The translations under genes and the position numbers were made by a program. A stretch of DNA of 64,000 nt, from assembly GCF_009695935.1 (NCBI RefSeq), contig NZ_VUMY01000010.1:38817-102816 (forward strand), given 5' to 3'. Below are positions 44,710 through 53,865 of the stretch, in pieces. The DNA is from Mobiluncus porci (GTDB lineage: Bacteria > Actinomycetota > Actinomycetes > Actinomycetales > Actinomycetaceae). Every line of letters begins with the position of its first letter. Within the stretch, counting starts at the first letter, position 1. Under the pieces are notes generated by a model. It was given only the letters and a program-made list of their open reading frames with translations, was not told the DNA's origin and made no database searches.

Positions 44710-46290
44710 ATGAGCGGACATGCCCTAACAGCAGATGATCCAGCGCGTTTCCCGGCAGGTGCCCAGGAGTTGGATGCGCTTGCGGCCGCGGATCCCAGCG
44801 AACGCCGCGATATGTGGCCGGCTGGTCTGAGTCGCAGCGCGCGGGGGGAGATGGAGCTGTGCGGGCGCTCCGTGGCGGACTTGATTAGCTCAGAAGCGAA
44901 AACCCCCGTATTCGTGATGGATGTGGCGGATTTTCGCGCGCGAGCCCGTGCCTACAAGACAGCCTTCGATAAGGCCTTTGGTTCGGGTCGCTCCCAGGTC
45001 CACTATGCCGGAAAGGCGTTTTTGACCCTGGAACTGGCGCGAATCGCCGCAAAGGAAGGCCTCGGTCTCGATACCGCTTCAGCAGGTGAGCTGACCCTCG
45101 CGATTGCTAGTGGCTGTGACCCGAAACTCATCGGTTTGCACGGCAACGGGAAATCTGAGGATTTGTTGCACCATGCGGTAACTGCCGGCATCGGGCGGAT
45201 TATCGTGGATTCTCTGGCGGAGATAGAGCGATTGCAGCGGGTCTTGGATGGGCTACCCCAGGCGGCGAAAATTCCGGTCATGGTGCGTATCACTACCGGA
45301 GTTCACGCCGGAGGACACGAGTTTATTGCAACGGCCCATGAGGACCAAAAATTTGGGCTCTCCTTACTGGGCGGAGCTAGTGAAGGGCTTTCTCCGGAAC
45401 ATCAAAATTGGACTGGGCGTTACAATATTGCCTCGAATGATTCTCCCGCTATGGTGGCGGTGAAGCTGATTTTGGCTGATGAAAGGCTCGATCTCGCCGG
45501 CCTACACTCCCACATCGGCTCCCAGATTCTGGATTTCGAAGGTTTCAAGGCGGCCGCAAAGAAGGTTCTGGAGTTTCGGGCTGAAATCGAGCGGAAAACC
45601 GGTTATCTCGTTGACGAGTTGGATCTTGGTGGGGGCTACGGGGTGGCCTACACGCCGGCCAGCGAACCCGGACCCAATCCCGAGGAAGTTGCCCAAGGTT
45701 TGTACCAGACGGTACAGGAAGTCTGCAATGAGCTGGACGAGCCTATGCCTTTTGTTTCCGTGGAGCCGGGACGTTCCCTGGTAGCGTCCACCATGATCAC
45801 TTTGTACCGAGTGTTAAACATTAAGGACCAGCCGGTAGGAACGCGCGAAGACGGGTCTATCATCTACCGCCGCTATGTGGCGGTTGACGGGGGAATGAGT
45901 GATAATATCCGCCCTGCCCTCTACGAGGCTGACTACACTGCGGCCTTGGCTAATCGTGTTTCCGAAGCTCCGCTCGTAGCCGCTCGTGTGGTCGGCTCGC
46001 ACTGCGAATCCGGAGATATCGTGGTTCACAATGTGGCTCTGCCTAGCGACCTCGATGAGGGAGATATTCTCGCCGTGCCGATGGTCGGCGCTTACGGCTG
46101 GTCAATGAGCTCGAACTATAACTGGTTCACTCGACTCGGGGTTCTCGGAGTGGATCAAGGCAGCCAAGATAGTGATGGAACGCCCGTTACAAAATGGTTG
46201 TTGGAGCCGGAGACAGTTGATTCCATGCTGGCTCATTTCGATCCGGCCTATCGCGAATACTTGAACGCCTCGCCCCAGCCGAACGCGTGA
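44710..46290 (+). CDS. lysA: Diaminopimelate decarboxylase
   Basis: 526 residues. PLP-dependent fold III enzyme that makes lysine from meso-diaminopimelate. The PLP lysine is in VHYAGKAFLTLELARI near residue 102; LGLDTASAGEL, GLHSHIGSQI, LDLGGGYGVAY and VGSHCESGDI follow in the usual order. About 50 residues at the N-terminus exceed the typical length of some relatives. GAAAGAGGA precedes the ATG. Meso-diaminopimelate is also a wall precursor in some actinobacteria, so the gene links lysine and envelope metabolism. Confidence 0.95.
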   Translation: MSGHALTADDPARFPAGAQELDALAAADPSERRDMWPAGLSRSARGEMELCGRSVADLISSEAKTPVFVMDVADFRARARAYKTAFDKAFGSGRSQVHYAGKAFLTLELARIAAKEGLGLDTASAGELTLAIASGCDPKLIGLHGNGKSEDLLHHAVTAGIGRIIVDSLAEIERLQRVLDGLPQAAKIPVMVRITTGVHAGGHEFIATAHEDQKFGLSLLGGASEGLSPEHQNWTGRYNIASNDSPAMVAVKLILADERLDLAGLHSHIGSQILDFEGFKAAAKKVLEFRAEIERKTGYLVDELDLGGGYGVAYTPASEPGPNPEEVAQGLYQTVQEVCNELDEPMPFVSVEPGRSLVASTMITLYRVLNIKDQPVGTREDGSIIYRRYVAVDGGMSDNIRPALYEADYTAALANRVSEAPLVAARVVGSHCESGDIVVHNVALPSDLDEGDILAVPMVGAYGWSMSSNYNWFTRLGVLGVDQGSQDSDGTPVTKWLLEPETVDSMLAHFDPAYREYLNASPQPNA

Positions 46291-46342
46291 GCGATAGCGG
46301 CATCAGGCGCTTTGCTGAATATAAAACAGGGAAGGAACACCC

Positions 46343-47635
46343 ATGAAAGAAGTAAGAATCGGACTCCTCGGCGCGGGCACGGTGGGCTCCCAAGTGGCTC
46401 GCATCCTCTCGGAACAAAACCGAGAGTTGTCAGAACGCGCCGGGGCGAACCTGGTGCTGTCCGGGGTCGCGGTGCGGGATGTCTCCAAGACACGCGAGGG
46501 GATTGATCCGGCCTTGATCACTGACGATATTGAACGGGTGATTCAAGAAGCCGACTTGGTGATTGAACTCATGGGCGGGATGGAACCGGCTCGCAGCGCC
46601 ATGCTCGCGGCTTTGAACCAGGGGAAAACGGTCGTGACCGGCAACAAGGCCGTGTTGGCCGCTCACGGACCGGAACTCAACGAAGCTGCCGAAGCCCACG
46701 ATGCCAGCCTCTATTTCGAAGCCGCCGTAGCGGGGGCAGTGCCGGTAGTTTACGGCTTGCGCGAATCTCTGGCAGGGGATCGGATTAACCAGGTTCTCGG
46801 AATCGTCAACGGCACCACGAATTTCATTCTGGACCAAATGACCACCCAGGGCTGGTCCTATGAACAGGCTCTGAAAGTGGCCCAGGATCTCGGCTATGCC
46901 GAGGCGGATCCGAGCGCCGACGTGGAAGGACACGATGCTGCCGCAAAATGCGCCATTTTGGCGTCATTGGCTTTCCACACCAGAGTTTCCATTGCTGACG
47001 TCCCTACCAAGGGCATTACCGACATCACTGCCGAAGACATCGAGCAGGCGCGCGAGGCCGGATACGCGGTGAAACTTCTTGCGAAAGCTCAACGAGTCTT
47101 GGTGGACGGAGTCGAGCAAATCGCTCTGGGAGTTGAACCTACCTTGGTGCCCTTGACCCATCCTCTGGCTGGAATCAATGGGCCCTACAATGCGATCGTT
47201 TTAGAGACCGAGTTCGCCGGTCGGCTCATGTTTTATGGGGCAGGAGCGGGCGGCGCTCCCACGGCCTCGGCAGTCCTTTCAGATGTGGTCGCGGGAGCGG
47301 GACATATAGCCCACGGGGGACACGCGCCTAGAGAATCCGTCTACGCCGATTTGCCGATTTGCGAACCCGGGAAGGTACTTTCCAGCCTCCAAGTCCGCCT
47401 CGAGGTGTCTCAACAGATTGGTGCCCTGGCCCAAGTTGTGCAGGCATACCAGGAAGGTGGTGTTTCGGTGGCTTCAGTGCGCCAACCCCCTGTGGGAGAC
47501 CAAGAAGACCAGGCCACACTGATTATTTCCACCCACCGCGCCACGAAGAACCAGCACGACGATATCCTCGCAGTTTTGGCTAAATCTCCGTTAGTGCATA
47601 AAATCGCATCAGTGATGTCTGTTGAAGAAGGCTAG
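46343..47635 (+). CDS. hom: Homoserine dehydrogenase
   Basis: 430 residues. NAD(P)-binding GLLGAGTVGSQVARIL at the N-terminus, catalytic region GIVNGTTNFILDQM and YAEADPSADVEGHDAAAKCAIL near residues 150-205, and a C-terminal ACT-like domain (RLEVSQQIGALAQVVQAYQEGGVSVASVRQ) that in the family gives threonine feedback control. The usual DRPG turn of that domain reads QQIG here, a change that may alter ligand binding. GGGAAGGAA precedes the ATG. First of the threonine genes. Confidence 0.95.
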   Translation: MKEVRIGLLGAGTVGSQVARILSEQNRELSERAGANLVLSGVAVRDVSKTREGIDPALITDDIERVIQEADLVIELMGGMEPARSAMLAALNQGKTVVTGNKAVLAAHGPELNEAAEAHDASLYFEAAVAGAVPVVYGLRESLAGDRINQVLGIVNGTTNFILDQMTTQGWSYEQALKVAQDLGYAEADPSADVEGHDAAAKCAILASLAFHTRVSIADVPTKGITDITAEDIEQAREAGYAVKLLAKAQRVLVDGVEQIALGVEPTLVPLTHPLAGINGPYNAIVLETEFAGRLMFYGAGAGGAPTASAVLSDVVAGAGHIAHGGHAPRESVYADLPICEPGKVLSSLQVRLEVSQQIGALAQVVQAYQEGGVSVASVRQPPVGDQEDQATLIISTHRATKNQHDDILAVLAKSPLVHKIASVMSVEEG

Positions 47636-47665
47636 TAATCACAAGCGAAGGGGATCGAATTAAAC

Positions 47666-48805
47666 ATGGCTAATATGTGGAGCGGCCTGCTGGAAGAATA
47701 CCGCAATAGGCTCCCCGTGGAAGTCTCTGACCCGATTGTGACCCTCTATGAGGGCAACACGCCCTTGGTGCGTTCCCCCAGATTGGAGACTCGTGTTGCT
47801 GAAGCCTCCGCGGGTGCGGGGGTAGACGGGAGCGGCACCGAAATCTACGTGAAATTCGAGGGCGCCAACCCGACCGGTTCCTTCAAAGACCGCGGGATGA
47901 CGATGGCGATGACGAAGGTCAAAGCCGCGGGAACCCAGATGGTTGCCTGTGCCTCGACGGGAAACACCTCCGCTTCGGCCGCGGCCTATGCGGTGGCTGC
48001 CGCAATCGGGTGTGCGGTCATTCTTCCCGCCGGAAAGATTGCGCTAGGGAAACTCGCCCAAGCCGTCATGCACGGAGCGCAGTTGGTGGCAGTGGACGGA
48101 AACTTCGACGACTGCCTACGCATCACCCGCGAACTCACCGAACAGTATCCGGTGGCTTTGGTGAACTCGATTAATCCCTATCGCTTGCAGGGGCAAAAAA
48201 CCGCTGCCTTCGAGATATGTGACGCGCTGGGGGATGCGCCGGATATTCATGTTCTCCCTGTCGGGAACGCCGGCAACATCAGCGCTTACTGGATGGGGTA
48301 CAACGAATATTTCGGGCGCAAAGTGACTTCATCAATCGAAGACTCGGCTCTGCATCTGAAGCCTTTGACGACAAAACTTCCGCGGATGTGGGGGATTCAA
48401 GCCGAGGGAGCGGCGCCTTTCGTGGTGGGCCATCCGGTTGACAATCCGGAAACAATCGCGACGGCGATTCGGATCGGGAATCCGGCTTCCTGGGCCTATG
48501 CGGCTGCGGCGCGCGACGATTCCGGCGGTTTGATTACTGCCGTTTCCGACCAAGCGATTATGGAAGCCCAAGCGATTATTGCCGCCGAGGTGGGGGTGTT
48601 CTGTGAGCCGGCTTCCGCGGCTTCGGTGGCGGGATTGTTAGCTTTGGCATCCGCGGGGCAGGTACCGGCCGGAGCCCGCATTGTTTGTACCCTGACCGGC
48701 AACGGATTGAAAGACACTGCGACGGCAATGGAAGTTCGCGGAGACGTGACTCCGCCGGTCATCGCTCCGGAACTATCCGCGGCGGTGCAAGCTCTCGGCT
48801 TATAA
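47666..48805 (+). CDS. thrC: Threonine synthase
   Basis: 379 residues. PLP enzyme converting O-phosphohomoserine to threonine. The PLP-lysine motif is [14 protein letters not shown] near residue 73, with [28 protein letters not shown] and the serine-rich end [18 protein letters not shown] precedes the ATG. It sits 30 bases after hom. Between it and thrB is a hairpin sharing 18 bases with the rho terminator, which might reduce thrB expression. Confidence 0.95.
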   Translation: MANMWSGLLEEYRNRLPVEVSDPIVTLYEGNTPLVRSPRLETRVAEASAGAGVDGSGTEIYVKFEGANPTGSFKDRGMTMAMTKVKAAGTQMVACASTGNTSASAAAYAVAAAIGCAVILPAGKIALGKLAQAVMHGAQLVAVDGNFDDCLRITRELTEQYPVALVNSINPYRLQGQKTAAFEICDALGDAPDIHVLPVGNAGNISAYWMGYNEYFGRKVTSSIEDSALHLKPLTTKLPRMWGIQAEGAAPFVVGHPVDNPETIATAIRIGNPASWAYAAAARDDSGGLITAVSDQAIMEAQAIIAAEVGVFCEPASAASVAGLLALASAGQVPAGARIVCTLTGNGLKDTATAMEVRGDVTPPVIAPELSAAVQALGL

Positions 48806-48808
48806 AAG

Positions 48809-48839
48809 TGGGACGACAAAGCACGCCCCCATCGTCCCA
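48809..48839 (+). repeat. Hairpin in the thrC-thrB gap, shared with the rho terminator
   Basis: TGGGACGA and TCGTCCCA pair perfectly (8 bp) around a 15-base loop. The right half CACGCCCCCATCGTCCCA (18 bases) is identical to the right half of the terminator after rho at 58955-58972. No T-run follows here, so it may attenuate or mark an mRNA end but not terminate strongly. Confidence 0.6.
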
Positions 48840-48863
48840 GAGATAATGAGTAAGGATTTGTTG

Positions 48864-49778
48864 ATGAACTTTGTGCGCGATGAGGTGACAGTTTCGGTTC
48901 CCGCTTCTTCAGCGAACCTCGGGCCCGGATTCGATGCCATCGGGGTGGCCCTGGAGATGCGAGACGAGGTCACGGTGCGAGCCACTACTGGTAAGACCCG
49001 CGTCACTGTCGAAGGTGAAGGCGCGGGCGAAGTTCCCACCGATGACTCCAACATGGTGGTTGAGGCTCTGCGGGCCGGCCTTGACGCGGTCGGAGCCTCC
49101 CAGATTGGCATCGAGATGCGCTGCGTGAACCGCGTCCCCCACGGGCGCGGGCTCGGCTCGTCCTCGGCGGCGATTGTTTCGGGTCTTGCAACGGCTTCTG
49201 CTCTCCTCGAGCCGGGGGCCTTGACTCGCGACGAGATCTTCGAGATTGCTGCCCACATGGAGGGTCACCCTGATAACGCGGCTCCCGCAGTTTATGGCGG
49301 GGCGGCTCTGGGATGGATTGAACCCGCGGATCCTCTAACCGGCGCTCCGGCACAGGCCTTTGCCAGGTCCTTTGAGGTCTCTCAGGACGTCCGTGTCACC
49401 GTGTTGATTCCCGAGTTCGAGTTTTCGACCTCGAAGGCGCGCGCGATGCTTCCTGATGCGGTGCCACACCGTGATGCCGCCTTCAACGCGGGGCGAGCGG
49501 CGCTGTTGCCGATTGCGCTGTCCCAACACCCGAGCCTGCTCTACTATGCCACCGAAGACCGTCTCCACCAGGAATATCGCCGTGCGGGGATGCCCTCGAC
49601 CCTGGATCTGATTGACCGGCTGCGCGCTGAGAAACTTCCGGCCGCGGTCTCCGGCGCCGGCCCCACGGTCATTGTTTTTGCCCACTTGAACGCCGCAAAG
49701 CGCCAAGAAATTGCCCGAGAAGGCTGGAAACCCCTTGAGCTCCCCGTTGCCACTCAGGGGATCATCGTCAAAGAGTGA
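48864..49778 (+). CDS. thrB: Homoserine kinase
   Basis: 304 residues starting MNFVRDEVTVSVPASS. GHMP kinase that phosphorylates homoserine. Substrate and ATP motifs: SANLGPGFDAIGVAL, VPHGRGLGSSSAAIVSGL near residue 95, and AVSGAGPTVIVFA near 275. This ATG is favoured by AAGGA seven bases upstream; the ATG six codons earlier has no good site. Its stop is one base from the 3' end of the converging patatin gene. In many actinobacteria rho follows directly; here a minus-strand block intervenes. Confidence 0.95.
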   Translation: MNFVRDEVTVSVPASSANLGPGFDAIGVALEMRDEVTVRATTGKTRVTVEGEGAGEVPTDDSNMVVEALRAGLDAVGASQIGIEMRCVNRVPHGRGLGSSSAAIVSGLATASALLEPGALTRDEIFEIAAHMEGHPDNAAPAVYGGAALGWIEPADPLTGAPAQAFARSFEVSQDVRVTVLIPEFEFSTSKARAMLPDAVPHRDAAFNAGRAALLPIALSQHPSLLYYATEDRLHQEYRRAGMPSTLDLIDRLRAEKLPAAVSGAGPTVIVFAHLNAAKRQEIAREGWKPLELPVATQGIIVKE

Positions 49779-49779
49779 C

Positions 49780-50673
49780 TCAAACGAGTCCGAGGAAATC
49801 CCTAATCGCAGGTAACTCGCGGGTCATTTGGGCGTAGCCAGCTTCGAAGTTGGTGGCGAGCTTTGCCGGATCATCCTCATAGTTTTGGACTCTCATGTTC
49901 TCCGGATAGAACAGATAGGCTTGGCCTTCCGCTTCCAAGCCGCGCAGCCGCGCCAGGGTTCGGTTATAGTTTTCCGCGCGGTGCCTCAGCGCGCGCGCCG
50001 CCAGGGGATAGTTCCCCAAGAGGCGGTTTGCGAGGCGGGAGGCCGGAGAAGTCTCCTTCACATAGCCGCGCGGACGAGTTAAAACCACAAAAAACTTGCG
50101 GTATCCCTCAAGTTCCGCCACATCTAAGGGAATCCCGCCGCTGGCTCCGATAGCACCGTCCATATAGGGCTCCCCAGCAATCAAAGTCACGGGTGTGACC
50201 ACCGGCATCGAGGAGGAGGCTTTACAGACGTGGGCTAGTTTCAATTCGCTATCCACTTGCGCGGAGGAAAAATACACGCAGGCTCCTCGTGCGGCGTTAT
50301 ACGCCCCAATCCGCCACTTCGCGGGATTGGCTTGGAACCGCTCGTAGGGGAGTTCCAAGAGTTCCCCCTCCTGAGTCATCTCATAATAGATTCGATCCAG
50401 GTTGAAAACACCGTGGCCAGTGAGAAGACTGCGTTTACCGGCGAAAAACCTGTCCTCAGCGATATCAACAGAGCTTTGGCGGGAACGTTTGGGAAGCCGC
50501 GCAATGTAGTTCACGAGATTTGCGGCTCCGGAAGAAATCCCGCAAACATAATCTAGGTAGACCTCCGACTCCAAAAGGGCGTTGATTGCCCCGGCGGTGT
50601 AGCTCCCGCGCATCCCGCCGCCCTCAAGAACTAAGGCGGTGTCGAAAACGTTGTTTTCCAGCAGATTTACCAA
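49780..50673 (-). CDS. Patatin-like phospholipase
   Basis: 297 residues. The oxyanion loop is LEGGGMRGSYTAGAINALL near residue 17, the nucleophile serine is in CGISSGAAN (GxSxG) near residue 47, and the catalytic Asp lies in YMDGAIGASGGIPL near 170. This makes an active lipid acyl hydrolase of the bacterial YjjU-like type. No signal peptide, so likely cytoplasmic. It follows the CBS-ACT gene by 25 bases and may be the last cistron of the liv operon; no metabolic link is evident. Confidence 0.92.
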   Translation of the reverse strand: MVNLLENNVFDTALVLEGGGMRGSYTAGAINALLESEVYLDYVCGISSGAANLVNYIARLPKRSRQSSVDIAEDRFFAGKRSLLTGHGVFNLDRIYYEMTQEGELLELPYERFQANPAKWRIGAYNAARGACVYFSSAQVDSELKLAHVCKASSSMPVVTPVTLIAGEPYMDGAIGASGGIPLDVAELEGYRKFFVVLTRPRGYVKETSPASRLANRLLGNYPLAARALRHRAENYNRTLARLRGLEAEGQAYLFYPENMRVQNYEDDPAKLATNFEAGYAQMTRELPAIRDFLGLV

Positions 50674-50698
50674 GATATCCCGTCCCTTTTGGAAAAAA

Positions 50699-51340
50699 CT
50701 ACTCGTTGCGAAGCACGTAACGGACTTTGAAGCCGGCTGCAGTGAAAGTCTGTTCGAGATCGTCAGTGTTCAAGGTATTCACCCCGAGAATCACCAGAGA
50801 GCTTTCCATTCCAGTTCGGTAGACCGCGATATGGGTGATGTTGGTTTCGGTTTCTCCGGTAACGGCAGCGAGACGGGACATAACCCCGGGCTGGTCATCG
50901 GCTTCGATCACTAAGCGGGTGCCCTTTTCGCGGGCTCCGTTGATTTCCACAAAGGCATCCAAAACATCGGACTCGGTAATCACCCCAACGAGTTTTTCCC
51001 CGTCCAGCACCGGAAGAATCTCGACTTCCTCGTTGCGCATCAGAATCGCGGCCTCTTCCAGGAGGGCATCCGCGCTGATGGTCGGCGGATTCTTATGCAT
51101 GACCTTGTAGACCTTCAACTTGGAAAGCAGATACGCCACCTCCCCGAAAGACAGGGAAGTTGCATCCGAAGGCGAGGCTCGGTTGATGTCGGCTTGGGAC
51201 ACGATGCCGACGAGCTTCCCGTCACGCAAAGCCGGTAGCTTCGTCACATGGTGTTCCTTCATCATCTCGATAGCGTCCGGCACCGTCGCGCCAGAGTCAA
51301 TCGTGAAAGGGTTCGCGGTCATCCGCCACTTCACAAACAT
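50699..51340 (-). CDS. CBS-pair plus ACT-like protein (AcuB type)
   Basis: 213 residues. Two CBS domains occupy residues about 1-60 (NPFTIDSGATVPDAIEMMKEHHVTKLP) and 78-135 (KVMHKNPPTISADALLEEAAILM ... VGVITESDVLDAF), followed by an ACT-like domain from about 142 (RLVIEADDQPGVMSRLAAVTGETETNITHI). CBS domains bind adenosine nucleotides and ACT domains amino acids. It begins two bases after livF, so it is probably translated with the branched-chain transporter and might sense its substrate or energy state; that role is inferred. Confidence 0.88.
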   Translation of the reverse strand: MFVKWRMTANPFTIDSGATVPDAIEMMKEHHVTKLPALRDGKLVGIVSQADINRASPSDATSLSFGEVAYLLSKLKVYKVMHKNPPTISADALLEEAAILMRNEEVEILPVLDGEKLVGVITESDVLDAFVEINGAREKGTRLVIEADDQPGVMSRLAAVTGETETNITHIAVYRTGMESSLVILGVNTLNTDDLEQTFTAAGFKVRYVLRNE

Positions 51341-51342
51341 CT

Positions 51343-52047
51343 TTATCCTCCCAGGTAGGCGTGTTTAACATCTTCGCTAGCCAGAAGTTCTGAAGCTTCA
51401 CCGCTCAAAACAATCTTGCCAGTTTCCATCACGTAGGCGCGGTTTGCAATCCGCAAAGCCATATTGGCATTTTGCTCCACCAAGAGGATGGTTGTCCCGG
51501 TTTCGCGAATTTTCACAATGATATCGAAAATTTCTTGAACAAACAGCGGGGCGAGACCCATTGATGGTTCGTCGAGCAAGAGCACCTTCGGACGCGCCAT
51601 GAGCCCGCGTCCCATCGCGAGCATTTGCTGCTCCCCGCCGGACAAGGTGCCAGCGAGCTGGGTCTTGCGGTCGGCGAGAACCGGAAAACGTTCAAACACC
51701 ATCTTCAAATCGGCGGCGATTCCCGCGCGGTCGCGACGCTGGAAAGCCCCCAAGTCAAGATTTTCCATCACGGTGAGTTGCGGGAAAACCCGCCGCCCTT
51801 CCGGAACGTGGATGAGTCCGGCCTTTACTCGATCCCGCGCGGAGGTCTTGGTAATCTCTTTCCCGTCGAGGAAAACCGAGCCCTCCAAGGGCTTTTCGAG
51901 ACCGGAGGCAGTCCGGAGAGTGGTGGTTTTCCCCGCCCCGTTGGCGCCAATCAAGGTGACAATCTCGCCCTCGCGGACTTCTAAAGAAATCCCTTTGAGG
52001 GCTTGAATCCCCCCGAAAGAAACCTTCAAATCGCGAATCTCAAACAT
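51343..52047 (-). CDS. livF: Branched-chain amino-acid ABC transporter ATPase LivF
   Basis: 234 residues starting MFEIRDLKVSF. Walker A is GANGAGKTTTLRT near residue 38, the signature LSGGEQQMLAMGRGL near 138, Walker B VLLLDEPSMGLAP near 155. With LivG it powers import through LivHM. The ATG overlaps the livG end by eight bases and is chosen over a longer frame for its GAGGTGG site. Confidence 0.95.
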   Translation of the reverse strand: MFEIRDLKVSFGGIQALKGISLEVREGEIVTLIGANGAGKTTTLRTASGLEKPLEGSVFLDGKEITKTSARDRVKAGLIHVPEGRRVFPQLTVMENLDLGAFQRRDRAGIAADLKMVFERFPVLADRKTQLAGTLSGGEQQMLAMGRGLMARPKVLLLDEPSMGLAPLFVQEIFDIIVKIRETGTTILLVEQNANMALRIANRAYVMETGKIVLSGEASELLASEDVKHAYLGG

Positions 52048-52828
52048 CTTCCACCTCTTCCCCGAGGTAAGCCTCAATCACCTTCGGGTTATTGCGCACC
52101 TCGTCAGGAGTTCCCGAAGCAATCACGATGCCGTGGTCGAGAACGTAAATCCGCTCACAGATCTTCATGACCAGGCTCATATCGTGCTCAATCAGGAGAA
52201 TCGTCAAGTTGTAGGTCTTGCGAATGAATTCAATCAGCTCCGTCAACTGCGCGGTTTCCGCCGGGTTCATGCCGGCCGCGGGCTCGTCGAGCAGCAGGAG
52301 CTTCGGGTCGGTGGCGAGCGCGCGCGCAATCTCTAGGTGGCGCTGGTCTCCGTAAGACAGGTTTCGCGCCAGCTCTTCGGCTTTGGTCTCCAGATTCATC
52401 ATCCGCAATAGCTCCAAAGAACGCTCGCGAACTTTCTGCTTGGATTTTCCCCAAGACGGCAGGTGGAAAAACGACGACAGCAGCGAGTACTTTTCGCGCT
52501 GTTCCATCGCGAAAACCACGTTGTCGAGAACGGTTAGCTCCTTGAATAGCCGAATGTTTTGGAAGGTACGAGCCATTCCGGCGTGAGAAATCATGTAGGG
52601 TTTTTTCCCGCCGAGTTGGATTTCCTTGGTATCGGGGGTGAAACCGATAGTGCCCGAAGACGGCGGGTAAACGCCGGTCAGCAAGTTGAATACGGTAGTT
52701 TTTCCCGCACCGTTGGGTCCAATCAGGCCGATGAGCTCCCCGCGTTCGAGGTGCATCTCCACATCGGTTACCGCGGCGAGACCACCGAAGTTGCGGGTCA
52801 GTTTGTGGACATCAAGAATCGTGGTCAT
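52040..52828 (-). CDS. livG: Branched-chain amino-acid ABC transporter ATPase LivG
   Basis: 262 residues. Walker A GPNGAGKTTVFNL near residue 38, signature LSYGDQRHLEIARAL near 160, Walker B LLLLDEPAAGMNP near 180, and the typical LivG insert between them (ELTVLDNVVFAMEQ). The C-terminal BCA_ABC tail GTPDEVRNNPKVIEAYLGEE is complete. Overlaps livM by four bases. Confidence 0.95.
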   Translation of the reverse strand: MTTILDVHKLTRNFGGLAAVTDVEMHLERGELIGLIGPNGAGKTTVFNLLTGVYPPSSGTIGFTPDTKEIQLGGKKPYMISHAGMARTFQNIRLFKELTVLDNVVFAMEQREKYSLLSSFFHLPSWGKSKQKVRERSLELLRMMNLETKAEELARNLSYGDQRHLEIARALATDPKLLLLDEPAAGMNPAETAQLTELIEFIRKTYNLTILLIEHDMSLVMKICERIYVLDHGIVIASGTPDEVRNNPKVIEAYLGEEVEDV

Positions 52829-53862
52829 TTCGCCGCCTCCTGCTCCGCCTTCTGCTCGGTTTTCGGCTCGGTCTCCCGCTCCGTTTTCGGCTCGGTATCT
52901 ACCGCGGCCTCGCCCGAATTCGGCTTTCTTCCGGGAATGAGAGAGCCCAGTAATTTCAAAGATAGCTCCTTCGTTCCGAGCAGCCCTTGTGGACGGAACA
53001 CCATCAGGATGACCAGCACCAGCGAGTAGAGAATCATCCGAATCTCGGGGAAGGGCTGGAGTAGGGTCGAGACCACCGCCAAGAGAATGGCCGCAATCAC
53101 CGAACCGGTCAAAGAACCAAGACCGCCCAACACCACGATGACGAGGATATTGATTGACATCATGAAGTTGAATAGGTCGGGTTTGATGAAGAAGAAGTTG
53201 GCCGCGTAAATCCCGCCGGCGAGAGCCCCGAAAGCCGCGCCGACCGTGAAGGCCAGGGTCTTGGTGCGGGTCGAATAAACCCCGATGGATTCCGCCGCGA
53301 TTTCGTCCTCACGCACGGCGATGCAGGAATGGCCGTGGCGAGAGTTCAAGAAATTCTTGATGAGGACGATGGTTCCGGCAGTGAAGATGAATAGCCAGTT
53401 CCAGTTGACGAATTGCGGCGTCGTCAAACCGGCCGCCCCGTTGGTGAAGTCGAAGTTCAACAAGAGCACACGGATAATCTCGGCCATACCGAGCGTCGCG
53501 ATTGCGAGATAGTCGCCTTTCAAACGCAAGGTCGGCAACCCAATCAAAACTCCAATCAGCGCCGCCAAGAGGCACCCGACCAGGATCCCCAGCAAAAAGC
53601 CCCACACGGTCGGAATCGAGATAGTGATTAGCGCGGTAGAGTAGGCGCCCACCGCCATGAAACCGGCGTGGCCCAAAGAAAACTGGCCGGTGAAGCCGGT
53701 GACGAGGTTTAAAGACACCGCGAGAATGATGTTGACACAGATGGTCACCATCGTGTTTTGGATGTAGGCATCAATGATGCCACCCATGATGAGCCCCTGC
53801 ACGATGCCGTAAATCGCAAGCAGAATTAAGAGTTGAATCAAGAAGCTTTTCTTACCGGACAT
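52825..53862 (-). CDS. livM: Branched-chain amino-acid permease LivM
   Basis: 345 residues, about nine to ten membrane helices. The family stretch RLKGDYLAIATLGMAEIIR is near residue 110 and the EAA-like region SRHGHSCIAVREDEIAAESIGV near 178. The last 30 residues form a low-complexity tail of Thr, Glu, Pro and Lys (TEPKTERETEPKTEQKAEQE), not usual in LivM and likely cytoplasmic. Confidence 0.94.
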   Translation of the reverse strand: MSGKKSFLIQLLILLAIYGIVQGLIMGGIIDAYIQNTMVTICVNIILAVSLNLVTGFTGQFSLGHAGFMAVGAYSTALITISIPTVWGFLLGILVGCLLAALIGVLIGLPTLRLKGDYLAIATLGMAEIIRVLLLNFDFTNGAAGLTTPQFVNWNWLFIFTAGTIVLIKNFLNSRHGHSCIAVREDEIAAESIGVYSTRTKTLAFTVGAAFGALAGGIYAANFFFIKPDLFNFMMSINILVIVVLGGLGSLTGSVIAAILLAVVSTLLQPFPEIRMILYSLVLVILMVFRPQGLLGTKELSLKLLGSLIPGRKPNSGEAAVDTEPKTERETEPKTEQKAEQEAAK

Positions 53863-53865
53863 GGC

